Assembly (NCBI GenBank): GCA_035249305.1
Contig: DATFGQ010000085.1
Coordinates: forward strand, 1-64,000
Reading direction: 5' to 3'
From: DASUNP01 sp035249305
Lineage (GTDB): Bacteria; Acidobacteriota; Blastocatellia; UBA7656
DNA length: 64,000 bases
In this document: positions 55,101 to 62,838 of the stretch, one piece after another
How positions within the stretch are numbered: the stretch's first letter is position 1
Layout: each line of letters begins with the position of its first letter
Made by a program: the position numbers and the translations under genes
The notes under the pieces: model-generated
The model's database searches: none
Told to the model about the DNA's origin: nothing
The model's input: only the letters and a program-made list of their open reading frames with translations

Positions 55101-55536
55101 CGAAGAGCAGAGTTATGATTGGCAAGTTCCTGCCGCGCTCGCGACAGACAGGGCCAAGGTGCGCATCACGGTTTACGATGGCGCGAGCAACTCCGCGACG
55201 ATCACTTCGGTGGGCAAATTCCAGATCTGGCAGATGCCTATCGTGACGGGGGCCGATTTCGGCACTCCGAACGGCAAGCAAGGGCAGCTCGAAGTCTTCG
55301 GCAAGTATTTCCGCCAGAACGAGACGGAGATATACGTCGACGGGGTGAAGCTGAAGAAGGTCAAGTTCACAGACAAGTGCGAAGAGGCGGGCGGCACTTG
55401 CAAGAAGGTCGTGAGCCTGGACAAGAAGATTCAGAAGCGTGTGCCCGAAGGCAGATTCGTCGATATCGTCGTGAAGCTCAAGCAGACGGGGCAGACATCG
55501 CCGGCATTCTCGTGGAAGCGAAAGCCGAACCGATAG
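52159..55536 (+). CDS. Secreted S8 (subtilisin-family) serine peptidase
   Basis: 1125 residues with a signal peptide. A pro-region of about 300 residues includes a stretch like inhibitor propeptides (VIVYAHEQELQSRILEEGGS). The catalytic domain has Asp331 (VADSGID), His378 (GGHGT) and Ser592 (GTSHACP). A P-domain-like beta region follows (about 690-790). A run of about 15 glycines then leads to two Ig-like domains (VGGEKMTVGNLIRILWDASD and TPNTDSVLGGG) and a C-terminal IPT-like domain with two cysteines (TDKCEEAGGTCKK). It degrades or processes proteins outside the cell. Confidence 0.92.
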   Translation: MARLIFRLTPVSIFLLALITAGQFTAGTDSTARQAGNRLALDSSYRSRTATHKVIVYAHEQELQSRILEEGGSVIADYGAFSLMSAPTSAAGRISSQARAGSAVRDDMNVILLRSGAFDTTEGESLQATRIPEVEQTGEQLYLVQTVGPVKQEWLDEIERAAEIIAYVPNNAYLVRADQSGIERINRFKSEDHGFIQYAGQFRPGYKVAPEIALDSDNEIAVTVQFSGADESAVRGFASSVGATELMEPENVLNFTNVRVKIRANRLTEVARRGDVVWIEPYQTPQLFDERQGLILANSYNGNQLTRLNYLNWLSSKGLSTTPDFLVDVADSGIDKGNLDPEVIHKDFLNTAGINRILYARFVGSFDFDGPPNDTGGHGTLNAAIVGGYNANTAFPYVDSDGYRFGLGIHPFVKMGVSKIFAPDYTNPSFTNLLEAMYRDGARISSNSWGAYNNNYTAEAQAYDRLVRDARIATTGNQEIAIIFASGNGGLVKLSSPGTAKNVITVGASENLRPGTDGCRIDSEGGDETLSLIAFSSGGPTNDGRRKPDLVAPGTHIQGAASQDPFFSANGVCGPGAYPPGQTLYTWSSGTSHACPAVAGAAALVRQFFQASTGNAPSPAMIKAFLTNSTTYMTGNLAGDTLPGVNQGWGLTNIARALDDVPRMSVDQDQVLKDTGQTVTVKGKVADSTKPFRVTLAWTDAPGTPLGNAAVNNLDLQVEVGGKTYLGNHFDGANSVEGGSADNINNLEGVWLPQGVSGDFTIRVVAGNIAGDGVPGNNDISDQDFALVVYNATSQDNGGGGGGGGGGGGGGGPIDPPPTVNLRYPVGGEKMTVGNLIRILWDASDNKEIQSQRVEVSLDNGAVYNTIAILNGLARSFDWRIPSVPTPFAKIKVTALDGVNLPVSAVSPSSFEIVNGPPDISAPQVLLLTPNTDSVLGGGLTTTIKWKESDNVGVIERVIEMSVDNGQTYQRIITLTAPSSGEEQSYDWQVPAALATDRAKVRITVYDGASNSATITSVGKFQIWQMPIVTGADFGTPNGKQGQLEVFGKYFRQNETEIYVDGVKLKKVKFTDKCEEAGGTCKKVVSLDKKIQKRVPEGRFVDIVVKLKQTGQTSPAFSWKRKPNR

Positions 55537-55559
55537 AGCCTCGAAGAGGCGTGATTGAA

Positions 55560-55800
55560 TGAGCCTCAAAGGGGCGATCATTCAATAGCCAGGGGCACCG
55601 CCCCAAGATTATCGTCGCTCGATAAGGAGCCCTGAAAGGGCGCAATTAAAAAGCCAGGGGCACCGCCCTTGGAAACGGATCGTTAATAATGAAGAGCCCT
55701 GAAAGGGCGGTATAACTATCGCGCCCTTTCAGGGCTCATCCTTTTGCGCTGGTCTACACAGGGCGTTGCCCTGTGCTATTGAATGCCGCATCTTCGAGGC
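55560..55800. repeat. Cluster of GCCCTGAAAGGGC palindromic repeats
   Basis: Several short palindromes, GAGCCCTGAAAGGGCG (near 55627 and 55694) and the inverse CGCCCTTTCAGGGCTC (near 55721), alternate with CCAGGGGCACCGCCC blocks and an inverse ACAGGGCGTTGCCCTGT. The cluster fills the gap between two convergent genes and could terminate both. No coding capacity. Confidence 0.75.
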
Positions 55801-55802
55801 TC

Positions 55803-56954
55803 TTACTGCTTCGCCGCGAGGCCGTCGCGGGCGCCTTTATTCGCCGTCTCGGCCTGGTCTAATGCTTCGCGCCACGCGGCTATCTCGCTATCGGATTTCA
55901 TCTCAGGCTCAAGCGCGCGAATAATCTGCAAGTGCCTGTCTGTCGAGTCGCGCAAGATCGTAAGCGCTTTGGGTATCGCCGAGCTCTTCGGGTTGCGCTC
56001 GTATGCGTCTTCGAGCTTCGCTATCACTTCCCTGACCGCGCGGGCGTAATGCAAGAGCAACTGGCTCCGGCTCACCTTCGGCACAGCGCCCCACTGCCGC
56101 TCTTCTTCTTCAGCCTTTTCTTCAGCCTTCTGATGAGCCTTCTTGTCTGTAGCGGCGACAGGCGCGGGCGAGAGCGCGCCGAGGCGGCGGTCGGCGATCT
56201 TCATGAAAACTTTGACGCGATCATCGGCCTTCTGCGCTTCGCGCACGTGCTGGTCTTCCTCATCCGTGAGGTAATCGCCCGGTATCTGGGTCGAGCGCGC
56301 GGGACTGCCTGCCGCGAAACCTTGAGCCGCGAAAGATCGCGCCAGCGGCGGCAGAGGGCTCTTAGGGCTCTTCTCTTTATCGCCTTCGGGCTTGTCGCTC
56401 TTTTTCTCCGCGCCGGGCTCTTTGAGGACATCGGAATCGAAAGACTCGTTGAGCGCCTGGACGCGCAATTGCCTGGACTGTTTGAGCGCGGCCTCGGCGA
56501 ACGGGAGCCGCTCTACGGGGAACGAATCTTTTATCTCTTCGAGCACTCGAATCTGTTTGTACAACCTCTGCTCGATCTTCTTTGCCAACCCTCGCTTCCC
56601 TTCGCCTTGCGAGAACGCGTTCTTTGCCGCCTCGGCCATCGCCTTGTTGTAGATGTCGAGTTGGCGCTGCGACTCCTGGCCCTGCCCCGCCTTCAAAGCC
56701 GTGAAGGCTGTTTCGAGGTGCGCGTCGGCGATGTCTAGGTAGACTTCGACGAGCTTCTTCGGCTTGCGCGCGTCGGCAAGCGTTGTACGTTCCTGTTCGG
56801 TGATTAGCTTGACGAGCGGCGTGGGGTCTATGGGGAGCGGAGGAGGCGGAAGCACCGTTTTATCTTGCGCGGCGATGATAGGCGCGGCCGCCAGGATCAG
56901 GGAGGCCGAAACCGCAAGCATAAAGGTCGCTCTCATTTTAATCAGCCGCTTCAT
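55803..56954 (-). CDS. Exported helical protein of unknown function
   Basis: From the ATG at 56954, which overlaps the upstream stop as ATGA, the product is 383 residues; a 10-residue longer frame is rejected. It has a signal peptide (hydrophobic about 10-27, then AAQD), a proline stretch (PPPPLPIDP) and long charged helices with coiled-coil character (AEEKAEEEER near 290). There is no catalytic motif. Translation is coupled to the TPR gene, so the two proteins probably act together in the envelope. Confidence 0.75.
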   Translation of the reverse strand: MKRLIKMRATFMLAVSASLILAAAPIIAAQDKTVLPPPPLPIDPTPLVKLITEQERTTLADARKPKKLVEVYLDIADAHLETAFTALKAGQGQESQRQLDIYNKAMAEAAKNAFSQGEGKRGLAKKIEQRLYKQIRVLEEIKDSFPVERLPFAEAALKQSRQLRVQALNESFDSDVLKEPGAEKKSDKPEGDKEKSPKSPLPPLARSFAAQGFAAGSPARSTQIPGDYLTDEEDQHVREAQKADDRVKVFMKIADRRLGALSPAPVAATDKKAHQKAEEKAEEEERQWGAVPKVSRSQLLLHYARAVREVIAKLEDAYERNPKSSAIPKALTILRDSTDRHLQIIRALEPEMKSDSEIAAWREALDQAETANKGARDGLAAKQ

Positions 56955-58372
56955 TTCTTGTTGCCCCTGGCCAGTGACTTGCACTTCCCTTCCTTAGCCT
57001 GTCTTTGCAGGAAGGCGAGCCGCGTGTTCGCCTCTTCGATCTCATTCCGGTTGGCGGCCGGGTCGGCTCTCTGCACAAACTCTTTGTAGGCGCGAAGCGC
57101 CTGCTCGCAATCGTGTATCTTATCAAACGAGATAGCAAGAAAGTAATAACTCGCCGCAACTTCAGGCCGCTTCCCGATGATCCAGATGAATTCGCGCGCG
57201 GCCTCAGGGTAGCGAAGGAGCTTGAACAGCGCCGTCGCGAGATTTGCGTGGGCGGGGTAATTATCCTTCTCTCGCGCGATCACGTCAGTAAGAACGGGCA
57301 GCGCGGCATCATATTGCATCGAGCGCACGAGCGCGGCCCCGAGCTGTACTCGCGCGCGCGTATCTTTCGGGTCCGCGTCGACGGCTTTGCGGTAATAATC
57401 GACGGCGAGCTCCGGCTTGTTCTTGAGCGACAGGTCGGCCACAAAGATCAAGAGCTTCGCGTTATTCGGCTGCGCCGCAAGCAAACGATTGATGTCCGTT
57501 ATTGCCTCCTCGACCTGGCCGTTCTCGGCCATCAGCCGCGCCAGCTCCACGCGCAGCGAGATGTCTTCCGGGCTTTCGGCGATCAATCGGCGGTAGAACT
57601 GGATCGCCGCCTGCGGCTGGCCCGCGCGCGCGTGCAGGTCGCAGAGCTTCAACGCGAGCTCCCTGGAAGGCTGTGATTGATAAGCAACCGAATACTCTTC
57701 GACGGCCTTCGCCAGATCATTCTTGCTTTCAAAGTAGCGGGCTCGGCCTTCGCGGGCGGTCGCGTTCGCCGGGTCGAGCTCAATCGCGCGGGCGTAATGC
57801 TTGAGCGCCTCATCGATCTTACCCGTACGCTCGGTCGCTACGCCGAGCAGCGCATAAGTGAGCGCGCCGGCCTCGCCCTGATCTATCCCCGCGAGCAACT
57901 GCTCGGCGGCCTTCGCCGGCTCGCCGGTCTTTATAAGCGCGCTCGCGTAATAGATGCGCGTCTCCGTGATCTTCGGCTCAAGCTCAATGGCGAGGGCCAG
58001 CTCGCGTTTAGCATCTTCCGTCTCCCCGCGGTCGAGCAGGAGCTTGCCGAGCGCGCGGTGGGCGCGAGCAAAGCGCGGTTCAATCTCGACGACTCGTTTC
58101 AAATCCGCGGCCGCGTCGCCATCGCGGTTGAGAGCTAGAAGCGCGACGGCCCTCTGGTAATAGGCCTGGAAGAGAGAAGGGTCTGCATTGATAGCGCTGG
58201 TGTAGTGTTTTATCGCCGACGTGAGGTCGCCGCGCTCGTGCGCGTTCTGACCCTCTTCGTAAGCCTGCGCGGCGGTCTGCTTATCTTTAGGCGCGGTCGC
58301 ATGATGAGACTGCGCCGCCGACAGTGATGATGTGAAGAGGATAAGAATTAAGATCAGAAGGGGGGAACGCAT
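56951..58372 (-). CDS. Exported TPR-repeat protein
   Basis: From the ATG at 58372 it has 473 residues (a TTG seven codons upstream is possible). A signal peptide (SPLLILILILFTSSLSAAQ) is followed by about ten TPR units, for example QAYYQRAVALLALNRDGDAA, RAHRALGKLLLDRGETEDAK and DYYRKAVDADPKDTRARVQL. It is a protein-protein interaction scaffold and shares a 4-bp ATGA overlap with the next gene. Confidence 0.85.
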   Translation of the reverse strand: MRSPLLILILILFTSSLSAAQSHHATAPKDKQTAAQAYEEGQNAHERGDLTSAIKHYTSAINADPSLFQAYYQRAVALLALNRDGDAAADLKRVVEIEPRFARAHRALGKLLLDRGETEDAKRELALAIELEPKITETRIYYASALIKTGEPAKAAEQLLAGIDQGEAGALTYALLGVATERTGKIDEALKHYARAIELDPANATAREGRARYFESKNDLAKAVEEYSVAYQSQPSRELALKLCDLHARAGQPQAAIQFYRRLIAESPEDISLRVELARLMAENGQVEEAITDINRLLAAQPNNAKLLIFVADLSLKNKPELAVDYYRKAVDADPKDTRARVQLGAALVRSMQYDAALPVLTDVIAREKDNYPAHANLATALFKLLRYPEAAREFIWIIGKRPEVAASYYFLAISFDKIHDCEQALRAYKEFVQRADPAANRNEIEEANTRLAFLQRQAKEGKCKSLARGNKK

Positions 58373-58442
58373 TGCAGTAAAAAACCTCGGCAATCATCAT
58401 AACACTTGAGCCATATTCTCTCCAGCCCTGAGTGCTTATCTA

Positions 58443-58514
58443 AGTGCTGAGTGCTGAGTGCTGAGTCCTGAGTTAAAATCCGTACTCAGCACTCAGGACT
58501 CAGCACTCAGGACT
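58443..58514. repeat. Heptanucleotide-repeat hairpin overlapping the ETF fusion 3' end
   Basis: AGTGCTGAGTGCTGAGTGCT and the inverse arm TACTCAGCACTCAGGACTCA. On the minus strand the repeat supplies the final codons (V-L-S-A-E-S) and the TGA stop of the ETF fusion gene. Confidence 0.8.
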
Positions 58515-60322
58515 TTTATGATCGCCGGGATCATCTCTGCCCAATCGCCTACTGCGCCCAGGTCGGTCGTGTTGAAGATCTCCGCGTGCGGGTCGTTATT
58601 TATCGCGACGATGGTTCCGGATTGTTGTATCCCGATCGTGTGGTTAAGCGCCCCGCGCACGCCTACGCCGATGTAGAGTCGCGGCGCGACTATCTTTCCC
58701 GTCAGGCCGATCTGGTAATGACGCGAGAGCCAGCCTTGATCGACCACTCGCCGCGTAGCCCCGATTCGCGCACCCAGAGCGCGGGCGAGCGATTCAATCA
58801 CAGGCAAGTTCTCAGGCCCGCCGATCCCTATCCCTACGCAGACGATCGTTTCCGCTTCCTCAAGGTCCGCGACTTCCGCCGACACCTCTTTTCTCACCTC
58901 GACTAGCCGCGCTCGATTGTCATCGATCTCAGGCACCGAGAGGTTGATCGTGGAAGCCGTGCGGAGCGCGTTCGGTGTCGCCGGCCGCATCATTCCGGGC
59001 TTGACCGTCGCCATCTGAGGAAGAGTGCGCGAAAGTATCAACGCGACGATGTTGCCGCCGAACGCCGGTTTGTATTGAACGAGCTCTTCGCGCTCGTTTA
59101 CGTCAAGGTCTATGCAGTCGGCCGTCAGTCCTACGGCGAGGCGCGCGGCAAGGCGCGGGGCGAGGTCGCGCCCGTTGGAAGTCGAAGGCAGGAGCACGAC
59201 GACGGGGCTGTGTGCTCGAACCGCGTCGGCCAGCAAAGTCGTGTGCAGGGCCGTCGTGTACTGGCTGAGCCGCGCGTCCTCGGCGACGTAGACTTTGTCC
59301 GCGCCATGCTCGACGAGCGTTTTGACATGATTCGAGGCGTCCGCCCCCACGACGACAGCCGCCAGCCGCGCGCCTAGCTTTCGTGCGATCTCGATCCCCT
59401 TCCCCAACAGCTCAAGGCTCACGGGCCGCAGGTGGCCTTCAATCAATTCTGCTACGGCCCACACCTCGCGGTCGGACGAAAAGTCCGAAGGCGTCTCGGG
59501 CGCGAAGCCGGCCGTGGGCCTCGCGCCGCCTTTGATCAACGCGCCCCGTTGCTTAAGCCGTTCGATCAGGCGCGAAGCCTTTTCATCGACCGTAGCGCCT
59601 TCGACGAACTCGACCACGCGCGTGCGCGCGAGCGAGCGTATCTCCGTCACCCATGTCGGCGATCCTTCGCGACCGAATATGCTCAGGTCGGAGGAGAGGT
59701 CTATCGCGGCGACCTCTTCGATCGGCTTCGCGCGCCCCGCCTCGATCTGCGGCTCTTTGACTTTGATGGGACGGATCAGGCGCTCGGCCGCCGTGAGCAA
59801 CGCGGGCAGGTCGACTTCGATGGTTTCGAACCCTTCATCGGTTTCACGCTCTACGATTGCCGAGCGGTGGTCATCGCTGATGTCGAGCTTTGTCGCGCCC
59901 GTGACGTGCGGGATGTCGAGGATCTCCGCAAGCTCGGGGCCGACCTGGCCCGTCTCCGCGTCGACGCTGTATTTGCCGCAGAGGATGAGATCGTACTTCT
60001 CTCTGGCCAGCGCGAGCGCGAGCGCGCGGGCGGTCGCGAGCGTGTCGGACCCCGCGAAGGCGCGGTCGTGAAGGTGGAGCGCGCGGTCGGCTCCGGCCCC
60101 CAGGCATTCGACGAGCGCGTCACGCGCCTGCGACGGCCCCATCGTCACGACCACGACTTCGCCGCCGAATTTTTCACGCAGCCTTATGGCTTCGGCGAGC
60201 GCGCGGCGATCAAAGGGGTTTACCACGCTCGGCACGCCTTCGCGCACGATCGTCTTAGTCTCAGAGTCGAACCGGATGTCGGCGACTTCCGGCACCTGCT
60301 TTATGCAAACGATAATTTTCAT
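58493..60322 (-). CDS. EtfB-EtfA fusion electron transfer flavoprotein
   Basis: 609 residues. Residues 1 to about 260 are an EtfB domain (MKIIVCIKQVPEVADIRFD, LCGKYSVDAETGQVGPELAE). About 285-609 are an EtfA domain (EVWAVAELIEGHLRPVSLEL, VCVGIGIGGPENLPV, GKIVAPRLYIGVGVRGALNH, AINNDPHAEIFNTTDLGAVGDW). The two are normally separate subunits. The C-terminus is short and its last residues are encoded in repeat DNA. It overlaps the phosphodiesterase stop/start by 4 bp. As a second ETF beside etfBA at 37-39 kb, it may serve a different dehydrogenase (inference). Confidence 0.93.
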   Translation of the reverse strand: MKIIVCIKQVPEVADIRFDSETKTIVREGVPSVVNPFDRRALAEAIRLREKFGGEVVVVTMGPSQARDALVECLGAGADRALHLHDRAFAGSDTLATARALALALAREKYDLILCGKYSVDAETGQVGPELAEILDIPHVTGATKLDISDDHRSAIVERETDEGFETIEVDLPALLTAAERLIRPIKVKEPQIEAGRAKPIEEVAAIDLSSDLSIFGREGSPTWVTEIRSLARTRVVEFVEGATVDEKASRLIERLKQRGALIKGGARPTAGFAPETPSDFSSDREVWAVAELIEGHLRPVSLELLGKGIEIARKLGARLAAVVVGADASNHVKTLVEHGADKVYVAEDARLSQYTTALHTTLLADAVRAHSPVVVLLPSTSNGRDLAPRLAARLAVGLTADCIDLDVNEREELVQYKPAFGGNIVALILSRTLPQMATVKPGMMRPATPNALRTASTINLSVPEIDDNRARLVEVRKEVSAEVADLEEAETIVCVGIGIGGPENLPVIESLARALGARIGATRRVVDQGWLSRHYQIGLTGKIVAPRLYIGVGVRGALNHTIGIQQSGTIVAINNDPHAEIFNTTDLGAVGDWAEMIPAIIKVLSAES

Positions 60323-61782
60323 CTCGAACCGGAATCCCGCGCCCCCTTACTCTTCTTCTTGGTCGCCTGCGGCTTCGGGATCAAGCCGGGCTTTATCAAC
60401 TCTCTGATAGGCTGTCCCTCCGCGTCAGAAAAGGTGAGGCCGAGCAGCGCGGCGGCCGTAGGCGCGATGTCTATCATGCGCGCCAGAGGCATCTGCGCGC
60501 CCACGCGCGCGCCGGGGCCGAAGATTATCAGCGAAGACCTCAGCTCGGCACGCGTGGGCAAGTGGCCATGCGTGCCGCGATAATCTTTCGGCTCGTTGAT
60601 CTCTTCGCCCTTCAAATCTTCGCCGAACGCGAAGCCGGGCGCGGCGTCGAGCATCAAGAAGGCGTTCGGGATCGAGCCGAGCCTGTCGATATCTTTGCGT
60701 TCGAGGACGCGGCCGACGGGGCTGTTGTTGCGCGATGCCATCTGCGTAAAGATCGAGGCAACTTTTGTCGCGGTCGCCTTGTCCGCAGGGTCGCGCAGCA
60801 CTATGGCGCAAGAGCCGCCCGCGGGCCACGCCGCCGCTTTCCAATCCGTGGGCTTCCCGCTCTCGTCGAGCGTGATGAGCTTCTCTTTGACCAGGAGGAC
60901 GTTCGGCTCAAACCGCTTTTTGACTTCGGCGAATCCATGGTCCGAGACTATGAAGAACGTCGTCTTCTCGAAGATGCCCGCCCTGCGTGTGGCCTCGACT
61001 ACGCGGCCGATGTAGTCGTCCATGCGCTCGGCCATCGCGATCGCGTCCGGCGTGCGAGGCCCTTTCTCGTGATGGACGCCGTCGAGCGCTATGAAATGAA
61101 TCAGCATCAGGTTCGGCTTGTATTTTTCGATGATGTACTCCGCGACCTTTGCGCGCCGCCCATCCGTAGTTGTGTCGCCTCCGCCCATCCCGAGCGCGCT
61201 CGTCAGCAAGCCCGGAGTCGAATACTGCAAGGTGCGTTTCGGCGACGAGCGTTCCTTGGGGTCTGCGATCTCGGGCATGTTGTAATCGATCTCGGCGGCC
61301 CCTACCGTCACGGGCCAGCCGACGCCCGCCGTCACAAGACCTGCCTTCTTAGCCAGCGTCCACAGGGTTTCGGATTTCAAGTCCTTGGTGAACCAGTACC
61401 ACTCGCGAGTCTGCTCGTCGGTGGGCGCTTCAAAGATGCGGTTCTGAATGATGCCGTGAGTCGCGGGGCGGACGCCCGTCACGAGCGTCGTGTGCGCCGG
61501 ATAAGTCACCGACGGGTATATCCCCTCGACGCCCGTCGCGAAAGCGCCGCCTAGCTTCAGCTTCACGAGGTTCGGAACCTTCAAGCCCAATTTCGCGGGC
61601 TCTGTGTAGTAGTCCGGCACCAGCCCGTCGATCGAGATCATTATCACGTGCGCGTCGGTGCGGGCAGGCGGGGTTTGCGTCGCCTGCTGCGGCGGAGTGG
61701 CCTGCGCGAACAGGCCCGAGGTTAATAACAGAATGCACAGCGATACGAATAGAAACCTGGGGGCGCGATAAAGTTTTCTCAT
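60319..61782 (-). CDS. Exported alkaline phosphatase-superfamily (nucleotide pyrophosphatase/phosphodiesterase-like) enzyme
   Basis: 487 residues with a signal peptide ending near LFAQA. Metal and nucleophile motifs: MISIDGLVPDYY, YPSVTYPAHTTLVTGV (Thr nucleophile), HFIALDGVHHEKG, IVSDHGFAEV and GTHGHLP. It probably hydrolyses phosphodiesters or phosphomonoesters in the periplasm. Its stop overlaps the start of the ETF fusion (ATGA), although the two functions seem unrelated. Confidence 0.9.
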   Translation of the reverse strand: MRKLYRAPRFLFVSLCILLLTSGLFAQATPPQQATQTPPARTDAHVIMISIDGLVPDYYTEPAKLGLKVPNLVKLKLGGAFATGVEGIYPSVTYPAHTTLVTGVRPATHGIIQNRIFEAPTDEQTREWYWFTKDLKSETLWTLAKKAGLVTAGVGWPVTVGAAEIDYNMPEIADPKERSSPKRTLQYSTPGLLTSALGMGGGDTTTDGRRAKVAEYIIEKYKPNLMLIHFIALDGVHHEKGPRTPDAIAMAERMDDYIGRVVEATRRAGIFEKTTFFIVSDHGFAEVKKRFEPNVLLVKEKLITLDESGKPTDWKAAAWPAGGSCAIVLRDPADKATATKVASIFTQMASRNNSPVGRVLERKDIDRLGSIPNAFLMLDAAPGFAFGEDLKGEEINEPKDYRGTHGHLPTRAELRSSLIIFGPGARVGAQMPLARMIDIAPTAAALLGLTFSDAEGQPIRELIKPGLIPKPQATKKKSKGARDSGSR

Positions 61783-61830
61783 TCTTCCACCTCTTCTGTT
61801 TTAGCTAAAAGCAGATTGCAAGATTAACCT

Positions 61831-61924
61831 GTAGGGGCAGCCCTTGTGGCTGCCCGGATCGTGCGGAGCACGATGACCGTCCGGCGCTTTCGCGCCGCCG
61901 GGCGGGGACAAGCCCCGCCCCTAC
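61831..61924. repeat. Dispersed long-palindrome repeat, copy 3
   Basis: Begins GTAGGGGCAGCCCTTGTGG and ends CAAGCCCCGCCCCTAC with inner hairpins. The last bases overlap the TAG stop of the MBL-fold gene at 61921. Related to 261-351 and 31974-32086. Confidence 0.8.
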
Positions 61925-62679
61925 AGTGATATTACGAGGCCGTCTTTCCCTATGATGACTTCTCCTGAATAATCCTTTTGAAGCTCACTTTTCAACTCGC
62001 TCTCCTCGACATCGAAATAAAAATGCGTCACCGCCAGCCGCGCCACTTCGGCCCGCGACGCCAGCGTAGCCACGTCTTTGATCGAAAGATGTCGCACGCC
62101 TTCTTTCCGCTCGCGAAAAGAGCATTCAGAAATGAGCAGATCCGCTTTGCTGAAGAAACCGACCAGCTCTTCGCCATACTCCGTGTCGCCCGTATAGCAG
62201 AGCGCGCGGCCTCCGGTTTCGATCCTCACGGCGAGGCTCTCGTCCGTGTGAGGGGTCTTTGCAACCGCGAGCCACGTGTCGCGGCCGACCTGCAAGCGCG
62301 CGCCCGGTTCGAGCAGCTTTACACTCACCGGGAACTTCGGCTCGAATAGGTCCGACCCGAACGCCTCTTCGAGCCCGTTCATAACGCGATCGAGCCCGCG
62401 CGGGCCGACGAGCGTGAAAGGGTCGCTCCGCTCGTCGCGCAAAGCATGCTTGAAGGCGAAAAAGAGCGACGCGAGCTCGCCGACATGATCTACGTGAAAA
62501 TGGCTGACGAACAGATGCGTCATCTCCCGCCAGGGCAGGCCGTAGCGGTCGAGTCCGTGAAGGCTCCCCGCGCCGCAGTCGAGCATTATGCGACAGTCGG
62601 CCGTCTCCAGGAAATAACTGGCCGAATTCCTCTCCCCGTTTGGGACCACCGTGCCCGACCCGATTATGGTTAGCTTCAT
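61921..62679 (-). CDS. Metallo-beta-lactamase-fold hydrolase (RNase Z-like)
   Basis: From the ATG at 62679 (GAGG eight bases upstream) it has 252 residues; a 25-residue longer frame lacks support. Zinc motifs: FVSHFHVDHVGEL (HxHxDH), CYTGDTEYG and a late VTHFYFD. GSGTVVPNGERNSASYFLE at the start fits the RNase Z/ElaC group, though the exosite arm of true RNase Z is not obvious. The stop codon lies in the repeat at 61831-61924. Confidence 0.85.
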   Translation of the reverse strand: MKLTIIGSGTVVPNGERNSASYFLETADCRIMLDCGAGSLHGLDRYGLPWREMTHLFVSHFHVDHVGELASLFFAFKHALRDERSDPFTLVGPRGLDRVMNGLEEAFGSDLFEPKFPVSVKLLEPGARLQVGRDTWLAVAKTPHTDESLAVRIETGGRALCYTGDTEYGEELVGFFSKADLLISECSFRERKEGVRHLSIKDVATLASRAEVARLAVTHFYFDVEESELKSELQKDYSGEVIIGKDGLVISL

Positions 62680-62838
62680 CTTTACAACCTCGCTCAAACT
62701 TCTGGCGGCGAATTGGCGTACACTTATTCGATTCCGGGCAAAAGAAGCATTCAAGATTTTGATTTTAGCACGCTGAACGGCCGCAACGAACCGCCCCTTC
62801 GAGGTCCGACTTGTTGACAGGGGGGCGACGGGGGATTT

